NCBI RefSeq assembly: GCF_000478985.1
Contig: NZ_AWXB01000005.1
Span: 24,126-88,125 of the forward strand
Source: Peptoniphilus sp. BV3C26
GTDB taxonomy: Bacteria > Bacillota > Clostridia > Tissierellales > Peptoniphilaceae
Reading direction: 5' to 3'
DNA: 64,000 nt
Each line of letters begins with the position of its first letter. The first letter of the stretch is position 1. Below the pieces are notes generated by a model that saw only the letters and a list, made by a program, of their open reading frames with translations, ran no database searches and was not told the origin of the DNA. Positions 9,333 to 18,579 of this stretch are shown piece after piece. The position numbers were made by a program, and so were the translations under genes.

Positions 9333-9969
9333 TAATCCTCCTAACCAACAATACTCCATCTCCAATAGGAACTATTGTAGATGAGTAGCTTCCATCATCT
9401 TTTATTCTATTTAAAAATTTTCTTAATCTTTTTACAATTGTTATTTTTCTTCTCTTTACAAGATTTTGATTTGCAATCATTCCCCTAAATAAGACATTGT
9501 CACAAATAATTGTTCCGCCTCTATTTAAATGTTTTACAGCTTCATCAAAATATTTTTCATATTGACCCTTTGCAGCATCAATAAAAATTAAGTCATAAGA
9601 ATCTTTTGTTTCCAGCAAAAATTCCAGAGCATCTTTATTTATAACTTTTATATTATTTTCCAAATTGGCATTTTTAATGTTTTCTTCTGCGAGCTTTATC
9701 ATATCCTCAGAAATTTCAACACTTTTAATAAAAGCTCCACTTGTTTTTGCAAAGACTATGGCAGAATATCCTATAGCAGTGCCAAGCTCCAAGATTTTTT
9801 CAGGTTTAAGGATATTAAGCAAAAATTTATAGAAATCTTCACATTCTTTTTCAATTATAGGAACATGATTTTTTTCTGCATAAACTCTCATTGCAATTAA
9901 AAGTTCATCTTTTTCTTTAATCAGACTTCTTATATAGTCTTCTGTAAATTCGTAAGTTACATTGCTCAT
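9325..9969 (-). CDS. trmR: TrmR-like SAM-dependent methyltransferase (tRNA 5-hydroxyuridine)
   Basis: Class I methyltransferase of the COMT-like O-methyltransferase family, 214 aa. The SAM motif is ILELGTAIGYSAIVFA (about residues 60-75), with LIFIDAAKGQYEKYF (about 128-142) and CDNVLFRG holding metal/substrate residues. Placed directly before a U32 hydroxylase gene and udk, it matches TrmR (YrrM), which methylates tRNA ho5U34 to mo5U. It shares one base with the RNase J stop codon (9969). A small-molecule O-methyltransferase role is possible on sequence alone; synteny favours tRNA. Confidence 0.8.
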   Translation of the reverse strand: MSNVTYEFTEDYIRSLIKEKDELLIAMRVYAEKNHVPIIEKECEDFYKFLLNILKPEKILELGTAIGYSAIVFAKTSGAFIKSVEISEDMIKLAEENIKNANLENNIKVINKDALEFLLETKDSYDLIFIDAAKGQYEKYFDEAVKHLNRGGTIICDNVLFRGMIANQNLVKRRKITIVKRLRKFLNRIKDDGSYSSTIVPIGDGVLLVRRISE

Positions 9970-11633
9970 TATATTTCCATTATTATTGGTAAAATCATTG
10001 GGTTTCTCTTAGTTTGATGGTATAGATAACTTCTTAAATCTTCTCTTATACTTGTCTTTAAAGTTGACCAATCACTTATTGATTTTTTAGTGCATCTATC
10101 TAAGGTTCTCTTAACGACATCTCTTGCATCGTCCATTAAATCTCCAGATTCTCTAACATATACAAATCCTCTTGAAATAATGTCTGGTCCTGAAACAACT
10201 TTTCCCTCTTGTTTTGATATTGTAACAACGACTGCAATAAGTCCATCTTCTGAAAGATGCTTTCTATCTCTTAAAACAATATTTCCTACATCGCCTATGC
10301 CTAAGCCGTCTACAAGTATATTTCCCGATGGAACATCACCTATAATACTTGCCGATTTATTATTAAATTCCAAGCAATTTCCATTTTCCATTATAAATAT
10401 ATTAGAGGCATTTATTCCCATTTTTTCTGCAATTGTAGCGTGTTTTAAAAGGTGTCTTACTTCTCCATGAGCCGGAATAAAATATTTAGGCTTTATTAAT
10501 GATAACATCATCTTTAATTCTTCTTGACAAGCATGACCCGAAACGTGAATTTCACTTAGAGCTTCATATACAACCTGTGCTCCACTTTCAAGTAATTTAT
10601 TTATTACCTTGGCAACACTGTTTTCATTTCCTGGAATAGGTGTTGCTGAAAGTATTATCATATCATTAGGTGTAAGCTGAATTTTTTTATGCTCTCCAAA
10701 AGCAATCCTTGTAAGAGCACTCATAGGCTCTCCTTGAGAACCTGTTGTGATAAGAACAAGTTCTTCATCATTGTATTTTTTCATAGAATTAATATCTATG
10801 ATGGTATCTTTTTTTACACGGACATAGCCCAGTCTTCTTGCAGTTTCCATCATTGTTTCCATACTGCGACCTGAAAGGACAACTTTTCTTCCAAAATGCT
10901 CTGCCGCATTAATTATTTGTTGGACTCTATGAACATTGCTTGCAAATGTTGCAACAATTATTCTGTGAGGTGTTGCCCCTTGAAAAATTCTGTTAAAGGT
11001 TTCTCCTACATTGCTTTCTGAAAGAGAATAGCCCTTTCTCAAAACATTTGTAGATTCTCCTACCATTGCAAGAACCCCACGCTTTCCTATTTCTCCAAGT
11101 CTTTGTAAATCTATAGGTTCTCCAGAAATCGGTGTAAAATCTACTTTAAAATCTCCTGTAAAAAATACCGTTCCTATTGGTGATTTTATCGCCAATGCAC
11201 AGGCATCTGGAATAGAGTGATTTACTCTTATAAATTCAATCTCAAACTTACCAAGCTTAATTGTATCTCCTTGGTGAACTACATTTAAATCTACATTAGG
11301 AAGTCTGTGTTCTTTTAACTTGTTTTCTAAAAGTCCCATAGTAAGTGGTGTTCCGTAAATTGGAAAATTCACTTGTTTAAGGGCATAAGGAATGGCACCT
11401 ATATGGTCTTCATGACCGTGAGTCAGTACAAGTCCCTTTATTTTTTCCTTGTTGTTAATAAGATAAGTTATATCAGGAATAACTACATCAATACCAAGCA
11501 TTTCATCTTCAGGAAAAGTCATACCGCAGTCTACAATAATTATATTGTCTCTGTACTCAAGAACGGTCATGTTCTTTCCTATTTCGTGAAGACCTCCAAG
11601 GGGAATAAGTTTAAGTTTGTTATTGTTTTTCAT
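9969..11633 (-). CDS. rnj: Ribonuclease J
   Basis: Metallo-beta-lactamase/beta-CASP ribonuclease with 5'-3' exo- and endo-activity in mRNA decay and rRNA maturation. 554 aa. The zinc motif HGHEDH is at residues 72-77 and the beta-CASP signature region around VGESTNVLRKGY. The last has Glu where most relatives have Asp (DSTN), a mild variant worth noting. A C-terminal domain after about 460 aids dimerisation. It overlaps fur upstream by 4 bp and trmR by 1 bp. Only one RNase J gene is seen here, so J1 versus J2 cannot be decided. Confidence 0.95.
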   Translation of the reverse strand: MKNNNKLKLIPLGGLHEIGKNMTVLEYRDNIIIVDCGMTFPEDEMLGIDVVIPDITYLINNKEKIKGLVLTHGHEDHIGAIPYALKQVNFPIYGTPLTMGLLENKLKEHRLPNVDLNVVHQGDTIKLGKFEIEFIRVNHSIPDACALAIKSPIGTVFFTGDFKVDFTPISGEPIDLQRLGEIGKRGVLAMVGESTNVLRKGYSLSESNVGETFNRIFQGATPHRIIVATFASNVHRVQQIINAAEHFGRKVVLSGRSMETMMETARRLGYVRVKKDTIIDINSMKKYNDEELVLITTGSQGEPMSALTRIAFGEHKKIQLTPNDMIILSATPIPGNENSVAKVINKLLESGAQVVYEALSEIHVSGHACQEELKMMLSLIKPKYFIPAHGEVRHLLKHATIAEKMGINASNIFIMENGNCLEFNNKSASIIGDVPSGNILVDGLGIGDVGNIVLRDRKHLSEDGLIAVVVTISKQEGKVVSGPDIISRGFVYVRESGDLMDDARDVVKRTLDRCTKKSISDWSTLKTSIREDLRSYLYHQTKRNPMILPIIMEI

Positions 11634-12088
11634 TTTTTCACCTTGGCTAATTTTTTATAACAATCTTTACAGTAGCCGGTAAATTTTAATTGATGATCGA
11701 TGATTTTAAATTCTTCATTTTTTTCAACTTCTTTTTCTATATCGTCAAGTAAGTCTATTTTTACTTCCTGAACCTTTCCACATCCCAAGCAAATTAAATG
11801 GTGGTGATTGTGGCCGTTGTTATTTAATTTTATTTCATATCTCGTTATATTATCTCCAAAGGAAATTTGGCTTATAAGACCCAACTCGTTAAATAAAAGA
11901 ACTGTCCTATATACAGTTGCAATACCGATTTCAGGGTCAATTTTAGATACAATTTTAAAAACTTCCTCAGTAGTTAAGTGTTTATTCATATTGTCTACAA
12001 ATACCTTGTAAATTTTTACTCTTTGATTTGTAAACTTATATCCGTTATCTTTTAAAACTTTTTTTACATATTCATTATCAAGTTTCAT
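11630..12088 (-). CDS. Fur-family metal/peroxide-responsive repressor
   Basis: 152-aa Fur/PerR/Zur-type regulator. An N-terminal winged helix (YRTVLLFNELGLI, about residues 61-73) is followed by a dimerisation domain with HNHHHLICLGCGK (about 92-104) and YCKDC, the two CxxC pairs that hold structural zinc. The metal sensed cannot be fixed from sequence alone. It sits inside the ruvX-rnj string with 4-bp overlaps on both sides, so it is probably co-translated rather than autoregulated from its own promoter. Confidence 0.92.
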   Translation of the reverse strand: MKLDNEYVKKVLKDNGYKFTNQRVKIYKVFVDNMNKHLTTEEVFKIVSKIDPEIGIATVYRTVLLFNELGLISQISFGDNITRYEIKLNNNGHNHHHLICLGCGKVQEVKIDLLDDIEKEVEKNEEFKIIDHQLKFTGYCKDCYKKLAKVKK

Positions 12089-12330
12089 ATATCCTCCTCT
12101 TTTTCTATTAATTCTTCATAGGCTTCTTTAGCCTCATTTAATTCATCGTCATCAATTCCTTTTAAATACTCATTTCCCTCTTTATCTTTTGCAATTTTTA
12201 AAATATAAAGATTTTCCTCATCTTCAATAGGACTCATAGCTACATAAGCCTTATTATCTATTTCAAATTTTGCTCTGATTATAAATTCAAATTTTTGTCC
12301 TTTTTCATCAAAAAAAACCTGTTTATCCAT
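12085..12330 (-). CDS. DUF1292 family protein
   Basis: Small acidic protein, 81 aa, of the DUF1292 family (YrzB in Bacillus), function unknown. Typical are the N-terminal FFDEKGQKFEF and YVAMSPIEDEENLYILK. The frame is open to 12381, but the ATG at 12330 has AAAGGAG six bases ahead and is the likely start. It overlaps ruvX by 8 bp and fur by 4 bp. In many Firmicutes ireB-ruvX-DUF1292 are neighbours, as here. Confidence 0.88.
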   Translation of the reverse strand: MDKQVFFDEKGQKFEFIIRAKFEIDNKAYVAMSPIEDEENLYILKIAKDKEGNEYLKGIDDDELNEAKEAYEELIEKEEDI

Positions 12331-12748
12331 TGTTTCTCCTTTGAGTGTCCAAGTAAGTTTGTAATATATAAGTTGCGGCAATCCTATCTATATATTTTTT
12401 TCTATTTTCTCTTCTTACTGACCCTTCTATTAAAACTTTTTCAGCAGAAAGTGTTGTCATTCTCTCGTCCACATAAATTAATTCTATTTTGTACTTATTT
12501 TTTAATTTTTCCGCAAATTTCATTACTTTTTCGCTTTGAGGCCCAAGGGTATTGTTCATGTTTTTAGGAAGGCCTGCCACTACTTTTTTTACATCATATT
12601 TGTCTATTAATTCTTTAATTTCCCCGTATGTTTGGTCTTTTGAAATTCTTTTTATTGTAGTTAGACTTTGGGCTATCATACCGAAAGGATCAGACAGGGC
12701 AACTCCTATATAGACATCTCCTACATCAAGTCCTAATATTCTTCCCAT
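12323..12748 (-). CDS. ruvX: RuvX/YqgF, RNase H-fold nuclease (16S pre-rRNA processing)
   Basis: 141-aa RNase H-like protein needed for 5' end maturation of 16S rRNA; once called a putative Holliday junction resolvase. GLDVGDVYIGVALSDP near the N terminus holds the first catalytic Asp, VAGLPKNMNNTLGPQSE is the central motif and YVDERMTT holds the next acidic residue. Second gene of the ireB-ruvX unit. Confidence 0.94.
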   Translation of the reverse strand: MGRILGLDVGDVYIGVALSDPFGMIAQSLTTIKRISKDQTYGEIKELIDKYDVKKVVAGLPKNMNNTLGPQSEKVMKFAEKLKNKYKIELIYVDERMTTLSAEKVLIEGSVRRENRKKYIDRIAATYILQTYLDTQRRNNG

Positions 12749-12770
12749 AATAATTTCCTGAATTTTAATA

Positions 12771-12791
12771 GATGTGAGAAATTCTCACATC
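12771..12791. other. 10-bp stem-loop over the ireB stop codon
   Basis: GATGTGAGAA...TTCTCACATC is a perfect 10-bp stem with a 1-nt centre. A T6 tract follows only on the plus strand, where no gene ends. In minus-strand RNA it covers the last codons of ireB and precedes ruvX, so it could be a weak attenuator or processing site. Confidence 0.35.
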
Positions 12792-13042
12792 TTTTTTCTT
12801 AAATAGGATTTTAATAATTCGGACAATAATTCGTCACGTTCAATTTCCTGTATAATCGACCTTGCATTGTTAAAGCCTGTAATATAAGTAGGGTCTCCTG
12901 ATAAAATATAACCTATTATTTGATCAATAGGATTATAACCCTTTTCTTCCAAGGCACTGTAAACAGTTTTTAAAATATTTTGTATTCTTTCCGTTTCAAG
13001 ATCTTGCTTTTTGAAAACTTGTGTTTCATGTATATCGCTCAT
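12785..13042 (-). CDS. ireB: IreB family regulatory phosphoprotein (UPF0297)
   Basis: 85-aa member of UPF0297 (YrzL/IreB). In Enterococcus, IreB is phosphorylated by the PASTA kinase IreK on N-terminal threonines and tunes cephalosporin tolerance. The conserved core [19 protein letters not shown] (about 37-55) is present. The N-terminal region has T7 and T17 as possible phospho-sites. No PASTA kinase gene is in this window. Standard alaS-ireB-ruvX order. Confidence 0.93.
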   Translation of the reverse strand: MSDIHETQVFKKQDLETERIQNILKTVYSALEEKGYNPIDQIIGYILSGDPTYITGFNNARSIIQEIERDELLSELLKSYLRKKM

Positions 13043-13105
13043 AAAATCCCTCCTTATTAATTATAACACATTGTTATCATTTTTTATTAAAAATTATCAT
13101 TTGCA

Positions 13106-13131
13106 TTAAAAAAATCGGGATAAACCCGATT
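13106..13131 (-). terminator. Terminator after alaS
   Basis: AATCGGG...CCCGATT stem with a 5-nt loop (13113-13131), followed on the minus strand by a long T tract (13106-13114). It lies 4 bp past the alaS stop and separates alaS from ireB. The plus side is also T-rich. Confidence 0.85.
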
Positions 13132-13134
13132 CTT

Positions 13135-15744
13135 TTATTTTATCATTTCTTTTGCTTTATCAAGCGCTTGATCAACTTTCGTAATATCTTTTCCTCCGGC
13201 AGTTGCCATGTCAGGTCTTCCTCCTCCGGATCCTCCTGTAACCTTAGCAACTTCTCTTACAATATTTCCTGCATTATATTTATTTGTAAGGGACTTACTT
13301 ACACTTGCAATAAAGTTTAATTTTCCTTCATTTACAGTTGAAAATACAAGAACACATTGACCAAGTTTATCTTTTACCTCGTCAGCTATATTTCTCAAAG
13401 TATTTACATCAATTCCTTCAAATTTATAAACTATAGCCTTTGCCCCTTCAATTTCATAAGAAGCCTTTAAAATTTCAGAAACATTATTTTTTGCACTTTG
13501 TAATTTATAGTCTTCAAGTTCTTTTTTAAGAGCCTTTAAGTCGTTGGAGTTTGTTTTTATTTTTGAAATTATGTCCGACTTATTAGTTTTTAAAAGACTA
13601 CAAATTTCTTCTTCAGTTTTCAAATTTTCATTTAAATATTCATAAACTTTAGGTCCTGTTATACATTCAATACGTCTTACTCCTGAAGATACTCCGCCTT
13701 CTGATAAAATCTTAAACATGGAAATATCAGCAGTGTTTCTTACATGGGTTCCTCCGCAAAGTTCCATTGAAAAATCTCCCATTTTTACAACTCTTACTAT
13801 ATCTCCGTATTTTTCTTCAAAAAGACCTACTGCTCCAAGCTTGTATGCTTCTTCAGGACTTGTAACTATAGTTTCAACTTCAAGGCCTTGGAAAATCTTT
13901 TGATTTACAATTTCTTCAACTTTCTTAAGATCTTGTGCTGATATAGCTTCAAAGTGAGTGAAGTCAAATCTCATATAAGAATCTGTAACAAGAGAACCTG
14001 CTTGATGAACATGGTCTCCTAAAACCTCTCTAAGAGCCCTATGAACTAAATGTGTTACCGAATGGTTACGTCTTATGTTTCTACGTCTTTGTGAGTCTAC
14101 CAGAGCTTCTACAGGACCTTTTTTTACTATACCACTTTCAACTTCACCTATTTGAATGTGGATTCCTTTTGAAGTTTTTTTAGTATCTAAAACTTTAAAG
14201 ATAAAATCTTTACCCTTAATTAAACCTGTATCTCCGATTTGTCCTCCACTTTCCCCGTAAAATGGTGTTTTATCAAGTAAAATTACAGCTTTGCCTTGGC
14301 TTAATTCTTCTACTTCTTCATTGTCTTTTATGATTTTTATAATTTGGCTTTGAGTTTTTTCGCTTTCGTAACCTACAAATTGACTTTCTATATTTTCATA
14401 TAGGTGTTCATCTTCTTTGTTTGTCCAGCCAATATTATCCATATCCCTTGCTTGTCTTGCTCTTTGACGTTGCATTTCCATTAATTCTTCAAAGCCTTCT
14501 TCATCAACCTTAAGGCCTCTTTCAGCTAAGATTTCTTTAGTTAAATCAATAGGAAATCCATAAGTGTCATATAATTTAAAGGCATCTTGGCCTGATAGAG
14601 TTTTTTCCTTACCTATGTTTTTAACGTAAGTATCAAGAATGTTCATGCCTTGATCAAGAGTTTCAAGAAATTTTTCTTCTTCATTTCTTATTACCTCTTT
14701 TATAGATTCTCTATTTTCTTTAAGTTCTTCATACTCTACGCTCCAAGAATCTATAATTTGATCGCACAGGTCAGCCAAGAAAGATTTCTTTATACCTAAA
14801 ATAATTCCATGTCTTGCAGCACGTCTTATAAGTCTTCTTAATACATAGCCTCTACCTTCATTAGAGGGCCTTATGGTATCGGAAATCATAAATGTCATAG
14901 CTCTTATATGGTCTGTTATAACTCTAACGGAAATGTCCTTGTTCTTATCACTTCCATATTTATATCCTGAAATTTTTTCAATTTCTTTTATGATATCTTG
15001 AATTGCATCAATTTCAAAAATGTTATTTGTTCCTTGGAGAACTGTTGCTATTCTTTCAAGTCCCATTCCGGTATCAATGTTAGGATGTTTAAGAGGATTA
15101 TAATTTCCCTTTTCATCCTTATCAAATTGTGTAAATACCAGGTTCCAAACTTCAATATATCTGTCGCAATCACAGCCCGGTTTGCAATCAGCTTTACCAC
15201 AACCGTATTTTTCTCCCCTGTCTACATAAATTTCACTACAGGGGCCTGAAGGTCCAACTTCAAGTTCCCAGAAATTATCATCTTTTCCAAGTCTTACAAT
15301 TCTATCTTCAGGAAGACCTATTTCATTTTTCCAAATATTAAAGGCCTCATCATCATTTAAATATACAGTTGCCCAAAGTTGTTCCGGTTTTATATCCAAA
15401 TGTTCAGTTAAAAATTCCCAAGCCCAATTAATAGCTTCATGTTTAAAATAATCTCCAAAAGAAAAATTCCCAAGCATTTCAAAAAATGTAGCATGTCTGT
15501 CAGTATGGCCTACATTTTCAATATCACCAGTTCTAATACATTTTTGACATGTTGTAACTCTTCTTCTTGGCGGTGTAAGTTCTCCTGTAAAATATTTTTT
15601 CATAGGTGCCATGCCTGCACCGATTAAAAGAAGGGATTTATCGTTTTTCGGTATAAGCGAAAAACTCTTTAAAATTAAATGTCCCTTTGATTCAAAAAAT
15701 TTTAAATATTCCCTTCTTATTTCATGAAGTCCTAAATTTTTCAT
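13135..15744 (-). CDS. alaS: Alanyl-tRNA synthetase
   Basis: Class II synthetase, 869 aa. The catalytic N-terminal domain has GAGMAPMKKYFTG and RTGDIENVGHTDRHATFFEMLG (motif 2 region, about residues 71-92). The editing domain has HSVTHLVH and CGGTHVRNT (zinc-binding Cys/His). The C-Ala/DHHA1 domain ends with GGSGGGRPDMATAGG. The frame is open to 15780, but that start would lie inside the preceding terminator stem. I choose the ATG at 15744, about nine bases after AAAGGGG. There is no room for a T-box leader between it and the upstream gene's terminator. Confidence 0.96.
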   Translation of the reverse strand: MKNLGLHEIRREYLKFFESKGHLILKSFSLIPKNDKSLLLIGAGMAPMKKYFTGELTPPRRRVTTCQKCIRTGDIENVGHTDRHATFFEMLGNFSFGDYFKHEAINWAWEFLTEHLDIKPEQLWATVYLNDDEAFNIWKNEIGLPEDRIVRLGKDDNFWELEVGPSGPCSEIYVDRGEKYGCGKADCKPGCDCDRYIEVWNLVFTQFDKDEKGNYNPLKHPNIDTGMGLERIATVLQGTNNIFEIDAIQDIIKEIEKISGYKYGSDKNKDISVRVITDHIRAMTFMISDTIRPSNEGRGYVLRRLIRRAARHGIILGIKKSFLADLCDQIIDSWSVEYEELKENRESIKEVIRNEEEKFLETLDQGMNILDTYVKNIGKEKTLSGQDAFKLYDTYGFPIDLTKEILAERGLKVDEEGFEELMEMQRQRARQARDMDNIGWTNKEDEHLYENIESQFVGYESEKTQSQIIKIIKDNEEVEELSQGKAVILLDKTPFYGESGGQIGDTGLIKGKDFIFKVLDTKKTSKGIHIQIGEVESGIVKKGPVEALVDSQRRRNIRRNHSVTHLVHRALREVLGDHVHQAGSLVTDSYMRFDFTHFEAISAQDLKKVEEIVNQKIFQGLEVETIVTSPEEAYKLGAVGLFEEKYGDIVRVVKMGDFSMELCGGTHVRNTADISMFKILSEGGVSSGVRRIECITGPKVYEYLNENLKTEEEICSLLKTNKSDIISKIKTNSNDLKALKKELEDYKLQSAKNNVSEILKASYEIEGAKAIVYKFEGIDVNTLRNIADEVKDKLGQCVLVFSTVNEGKLNFIASVSKSLTNKYNAGNIVREVAKVTGGSGGGRPDMATAGGKDITKVDQALDKAKEMIK

Positions 15745-15765
15745 TAACAAATTCCCCTTTATTCT

Positions 15766-15792
15766 AAAAAGTCCTCCCAATTACAGGAGGAC
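15766..15792 (-). terminator. Terminator between the AI-2E transporter gene and alaS
   Basis: Perfect 7-bp stem GTCCTCC...GGAGGAC (15771-15777 with 15786-15792), then TTTTT on the minus strand. It ends the suf/iscS/transporter unit 43 bp after its last stop codon, and shows alaS must have a start of transcription of its own in the remaining 20-odd bp, or be reached by read-through. Confidence 0.85.
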
Positions 15793-15834
15793 AGTAATTA
15801 ACTATTAACATTTTAAATTTAAATAATGGCTTTG

Positions 15835-17079
15835 TCAATTTATGCCGGTTTTTCTTTCATAATATTTAAGTTTTATAAAATCAATTAAAATAATTATTAC
15901 GGAAATAAGTGGAACTCCTAAAATCATTCCCATTACGCCGAACATTCCTCCTCCAATAATTATAGCTATTAATATTAGAAGTGGATTTAAACCAATTTTA
16001 TCACCCAACAATTTGGGGGCAATTATATTATTTTCTGCCCATTGTATCAGCACAAATATAATTCCCACAATAAGTGCCTTCATTGGAGAATCCATAAAGG
16101 CAAATAAAACTGCCGGCAAAAATCCTAAGAAAGGTCCTATATATGGAATAATATCAGCTATGCAAGTTACAAAGCCTATAATTATTGCAAAGTCCACTCT
16201 TACTATTAAAAGTGCAATCATAGTTATAAGACCTACAAAAATCGCCATTAAAAGCCTTCCCTTAACAAATTCAAGAAGGGCATCATTTATTCTTACGGCT
16301 ACATACATTACATCTCTTTTATATTTTTCAGGTATATTTCTGACTATAAAAGATTTAACCTTTTCCTTGTCAACTGTAAAATAAAATGTAAATATCATAA
16401 CAAGGAAAATTCTTACAAGAGCAGAAAGCATACCGCTTATACCGCTGGCAATGTTGCCTATGCTGCTGAAAAGTTTGTCTTGATAATTCTTTATAATATC
16501 TAAAAATCTCTTTCCAAATTGTTCAACAATGTTAACATCACTTTTGTTTGCAAAGTTTGCAAATTTTCCTTCCATCATCTTTTGCAAGTTGTTTGTTATT
16601 TCATCTGCCTTGTCGGAAAGAGTTTCAATTATTTTAGGAGTTGATGAAATTAATTTTCCAATTTCGCTTACAGTTTTAGGAATTACAATTGCAAGTAAAA
16701 TTGCCATAACAAGAGCAAAAATTACATACACTATTATTACTCCGTATGCTCTTTTTATTCCCTTCTTTTCAAGCTTATTTACTATGGGATTTATAATAAA
16801 GGCCATTATAGCCGCTATAAATATTGCTCCTGCCGTATTTTTTAAAATTGGATATTTGTTAAAAATTAAAACAACAAGTCCTACTATAATAAAGGCTAAA
16901 ACAATTTTTAAAATTAGGAGAATATCTATCCTTATTCTCTTGTTTCTTTCAATGTATTTATTACCGATGTTAATTAAATAATAAATGCACAAAAAAACTA
17001 AAACTCCCAAAAGAATTGTAAGTGAATTGCTTAAAAATTTAGGCGTAATAAATTTTTGAACAGTTTCAATTTTATTCAT
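15835..17079 (-). CDS. AI-2E family transporter (YdiK/YtvI-like permease)
   Basis: 414-aa integral membrane protein of the AI-2E transporter superfamily, with about eight membrane helices. Family features are the NPIVNKLEKKG segment after helix 3, a long extracytoplasmic segment (about 150-210), and the C-terminal ADIIPYIGPFLGFLPAV and GLNPLLILIAIIIGGGMFG motifs. Substrates of most members are unknown; some are Na+/H+ antiporters. Its start overlaps the cysteine desulfurase gene by 8 bp. Confidence 0.88.
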   Translation of the reverse strand: MNKIETVQKFITPKFLSNSLTILLGVLVFLCIYYLINIGNKYIERNKRIRIDILLILKIVLAFIIVGLVVLIFNKYPILKNTAGAIFIAAIMAFIINPIVNKLEKKGIKRAYGVIIVYVIFALVMAILLAIVIPKTVSEIGKLISSTPKIIETLSDKADEITNNLQKMMEGKFANFANKSDVNIVEQFGKRFLDIIKNYQDKLFSSIGNIASGISGMLSALVRIFLVMIFTFYFTVDKEKVKSFIVRNIPEKYKRDVMYVAVRINDALLEFVKGRLLMAIFVGLITMIALLIVRVDFAIIIGFVTCIADIIPYIGPFLGFLPAVLFAFMDSPMKALIVGIIFVLIQWAENNIIAPKLLGDKIGLNPLLILIAIIIGGGMFGVMGMILGVPLISVIIILIDFIKLKYYERKTGIN

Positions 17080-18175
17080 TCTTTACCTCATTTTTTAGTA
17101 GGTTTATTAAAACATCTATTTCTTCTTTGGTGTTTTCTTCGTTTAAAGAAATCCTAATAGAAGAAGCTGCATCTTCATCGCTAAGGCCTATTGCTTTTAA
17201 AACATGAGATGGACTTAAGGACCCTGCTGTACAAGCAGATCCTGCCGATGCACATATACCTGCTAAATCAAGTTTCATTAAAGTTATATTTTGATGAATT
17301 CCCTCTAATATAAAGTTTACATTGCCAACCAATCTTTTTTCAAGACTTCCGTTAATTTTTATTTTTAAATCTTCCAAATTTTTTATTAAATAGTCTCTTA
17401 AACTTTTTACATAGGCTCTATTGTCATTTTGACTTTTTATTTGGCAGGCCTTGCTAAGACCTATAATTCCTTGCACATTTTCTGTACCAGGTCTTTTTCC
17501 TCTTTCTTGTGAGCCTCCAAAGATTAAATTATCTATTTTTATGCCATCCCTTAAATACATTATCCCAATACCCTTAGGACCTCTGATTTTATGAGCTGAC
17601 ATTGAAGCTGCGTCTAATTTTTTAAAATCAATATCAGTATTAAAAAATCCTTGAACCGCATCACTGTGAAATAAAACATTGTGAGCTTTTGCAATTTTTG
17701 AAATTTCTTCAATAGGTTCTATTGTTCCGATTTCATTGTTTGCAGTCATAATGCTTATTAAACCTGTATCTTCACTAATAAGACTTTCCAGTTCCTCAAG
17801 ATCTATGATGCCGTCTTTGTCAACTTTTACATAATCAACTTTTGCACCATTTTCTCTTAAATATTCTGTCGTGTGCAAAACAGCATGATGTTCAATAGTA
17901 CTGGTTATTAAATGATTTTTTTTAGAGGCCTTTAATAAACCTCTAATGGCCCAATTATCAGATTCAGTTCCACCGGAAGTAAAATAGATTTCTTTAGGTT
18001 TTACTCCCATAATATTTGCTATTGTTTGTCTTGCATGTTCAATGGCACCTTTAGCTTCTTGCCCTAGAGAATATACGCTTGAAGGGTTGCCACTTATTGT
18101 TTTATAGGCTTCATACATCTCTTCCAAGACTTGAGGATGTATTTTTGTAGTTGCCGCATTATCAAAATAAATCAT
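17072..18175 (-). CDS. Cysteine desulfurase, IscS/NifS type
   Basis: PLP enzyme taking sulfur from L-cysteine as a persulfide, for Fe-S clusters or tRNA thiolation. 367 aa. The PLP lysine is K196 in SAHKIRGPKG and the catalytic Cys is in the SACTAGS loop (C314), with SSIR(I/L)S near the end. It directly follows the Rrf2 gene (2-bp gap), the usual pairing of iscR with iscS-like genes in Firmicutes. A separate SufS is encoded upstream, so the unit holds two desulfurases. Confidence 0.95.
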   Translation of the reverse strand: MIYFDNAATTKIHPQVLEEMYEAYKTISGNPSSVYSLGQEAKGAIEHARQTIANIMGVKPKEIYFTSGGTESDNWAIRGLLKASKKNHLITSTIEHHAVLHTTEYLRENGAKVDYVKVDKDGIIDLEELESLISEDTGLISIMTANNEIGTIEPIEEISKIAKAHNVLFHSDAVQGFFNTDIDFKKLDAASMSAHKIRGPKGIGIMYLRDGIKIDNLIFGGSQERGKRPGTENVQGIIGLSKACQIKSQNDNRAYVKSLRDYLIKNLEDLKIKINGSLEKRLVGNVNFILEGIHQNITLMKLDLAGICASAGSACTAGSLSPSHVLKAIGLSDEDAASSIRISLNEENTKEEIDVLINLLKNEVKNE

Positions 18176-18177
18176 AC

Positions 18178-18570
18178 TTACATCATATCCTTTAAAGTCA
18201 TTGAATCCAATACATTTTGAATTTTTATTTGGACCTCATTTAAAATATCTTTTGTAGGACATTCCACTTGCTTTGGACATTTAGTATCTTTTGTGCAGCA
18301 GCTTAATTCCATATCTCCTTCAAGAGCATTTATAATTTGACCGATTTTTATTTGATCTGGAGCTTTTGAAAGAATATATCCTCCATTTGCCCCTCTCTTT
18401 GATTCAATTAATTTTGCTTTTTTTAATAAAATAAAAAGTTGTTCAAGGTATGCCTCGGATAAATTTTCAGAATTTGCTATATCTCTTATGGAAACAGGTC
18501 CCTTGCCATAATTTTCCATAAGTCTGTACATTGCCATAAGACCATACCTTCCCTTGGTGGACAATTTCAA
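18178..18570 (-). CDS. Rrf2-family regulator, IscR-like
   Basis: 130-aa winged-helix regulator. The DNA-binding helix region is SIRDIANSENLSEAYLEQLF (about residues 27-46). Cys residues at 91, 92, 98 and 104 match the Fe-S ligand Cys92/98/104 of E. coli IscR in number and spacing; the IscR His107 ligand is Lys here. It most likely senses Fe-S status and represses the suf unit. A CymR-type cysteine sensor is less likely, since CymR lacks these cysteines. Confidence 0.9.
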   Translation of the reverse strand: MKLSTKGRYGLMAMYRLMENYGKGPVSIRDIANSENLSEAYLEQLFILLKKAKLIESKRGANGGYILSKAPDQIKIGQIINALEGDMELSCCTKDTKCPKQVECPTKDILNEVQIKIQNVLDSMTLKDMM

Positions 18571-18579
18571 AAAATCACC

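Noticed and set aside
15766..15835. T-box riboswitch in front of alaS
   Set aside because: Only about 90 bp separate alaS from the upstream stop, there is no AGGGTGGNACCGCG motif, and the hairpin there is a plain terminator of the preceding gene.
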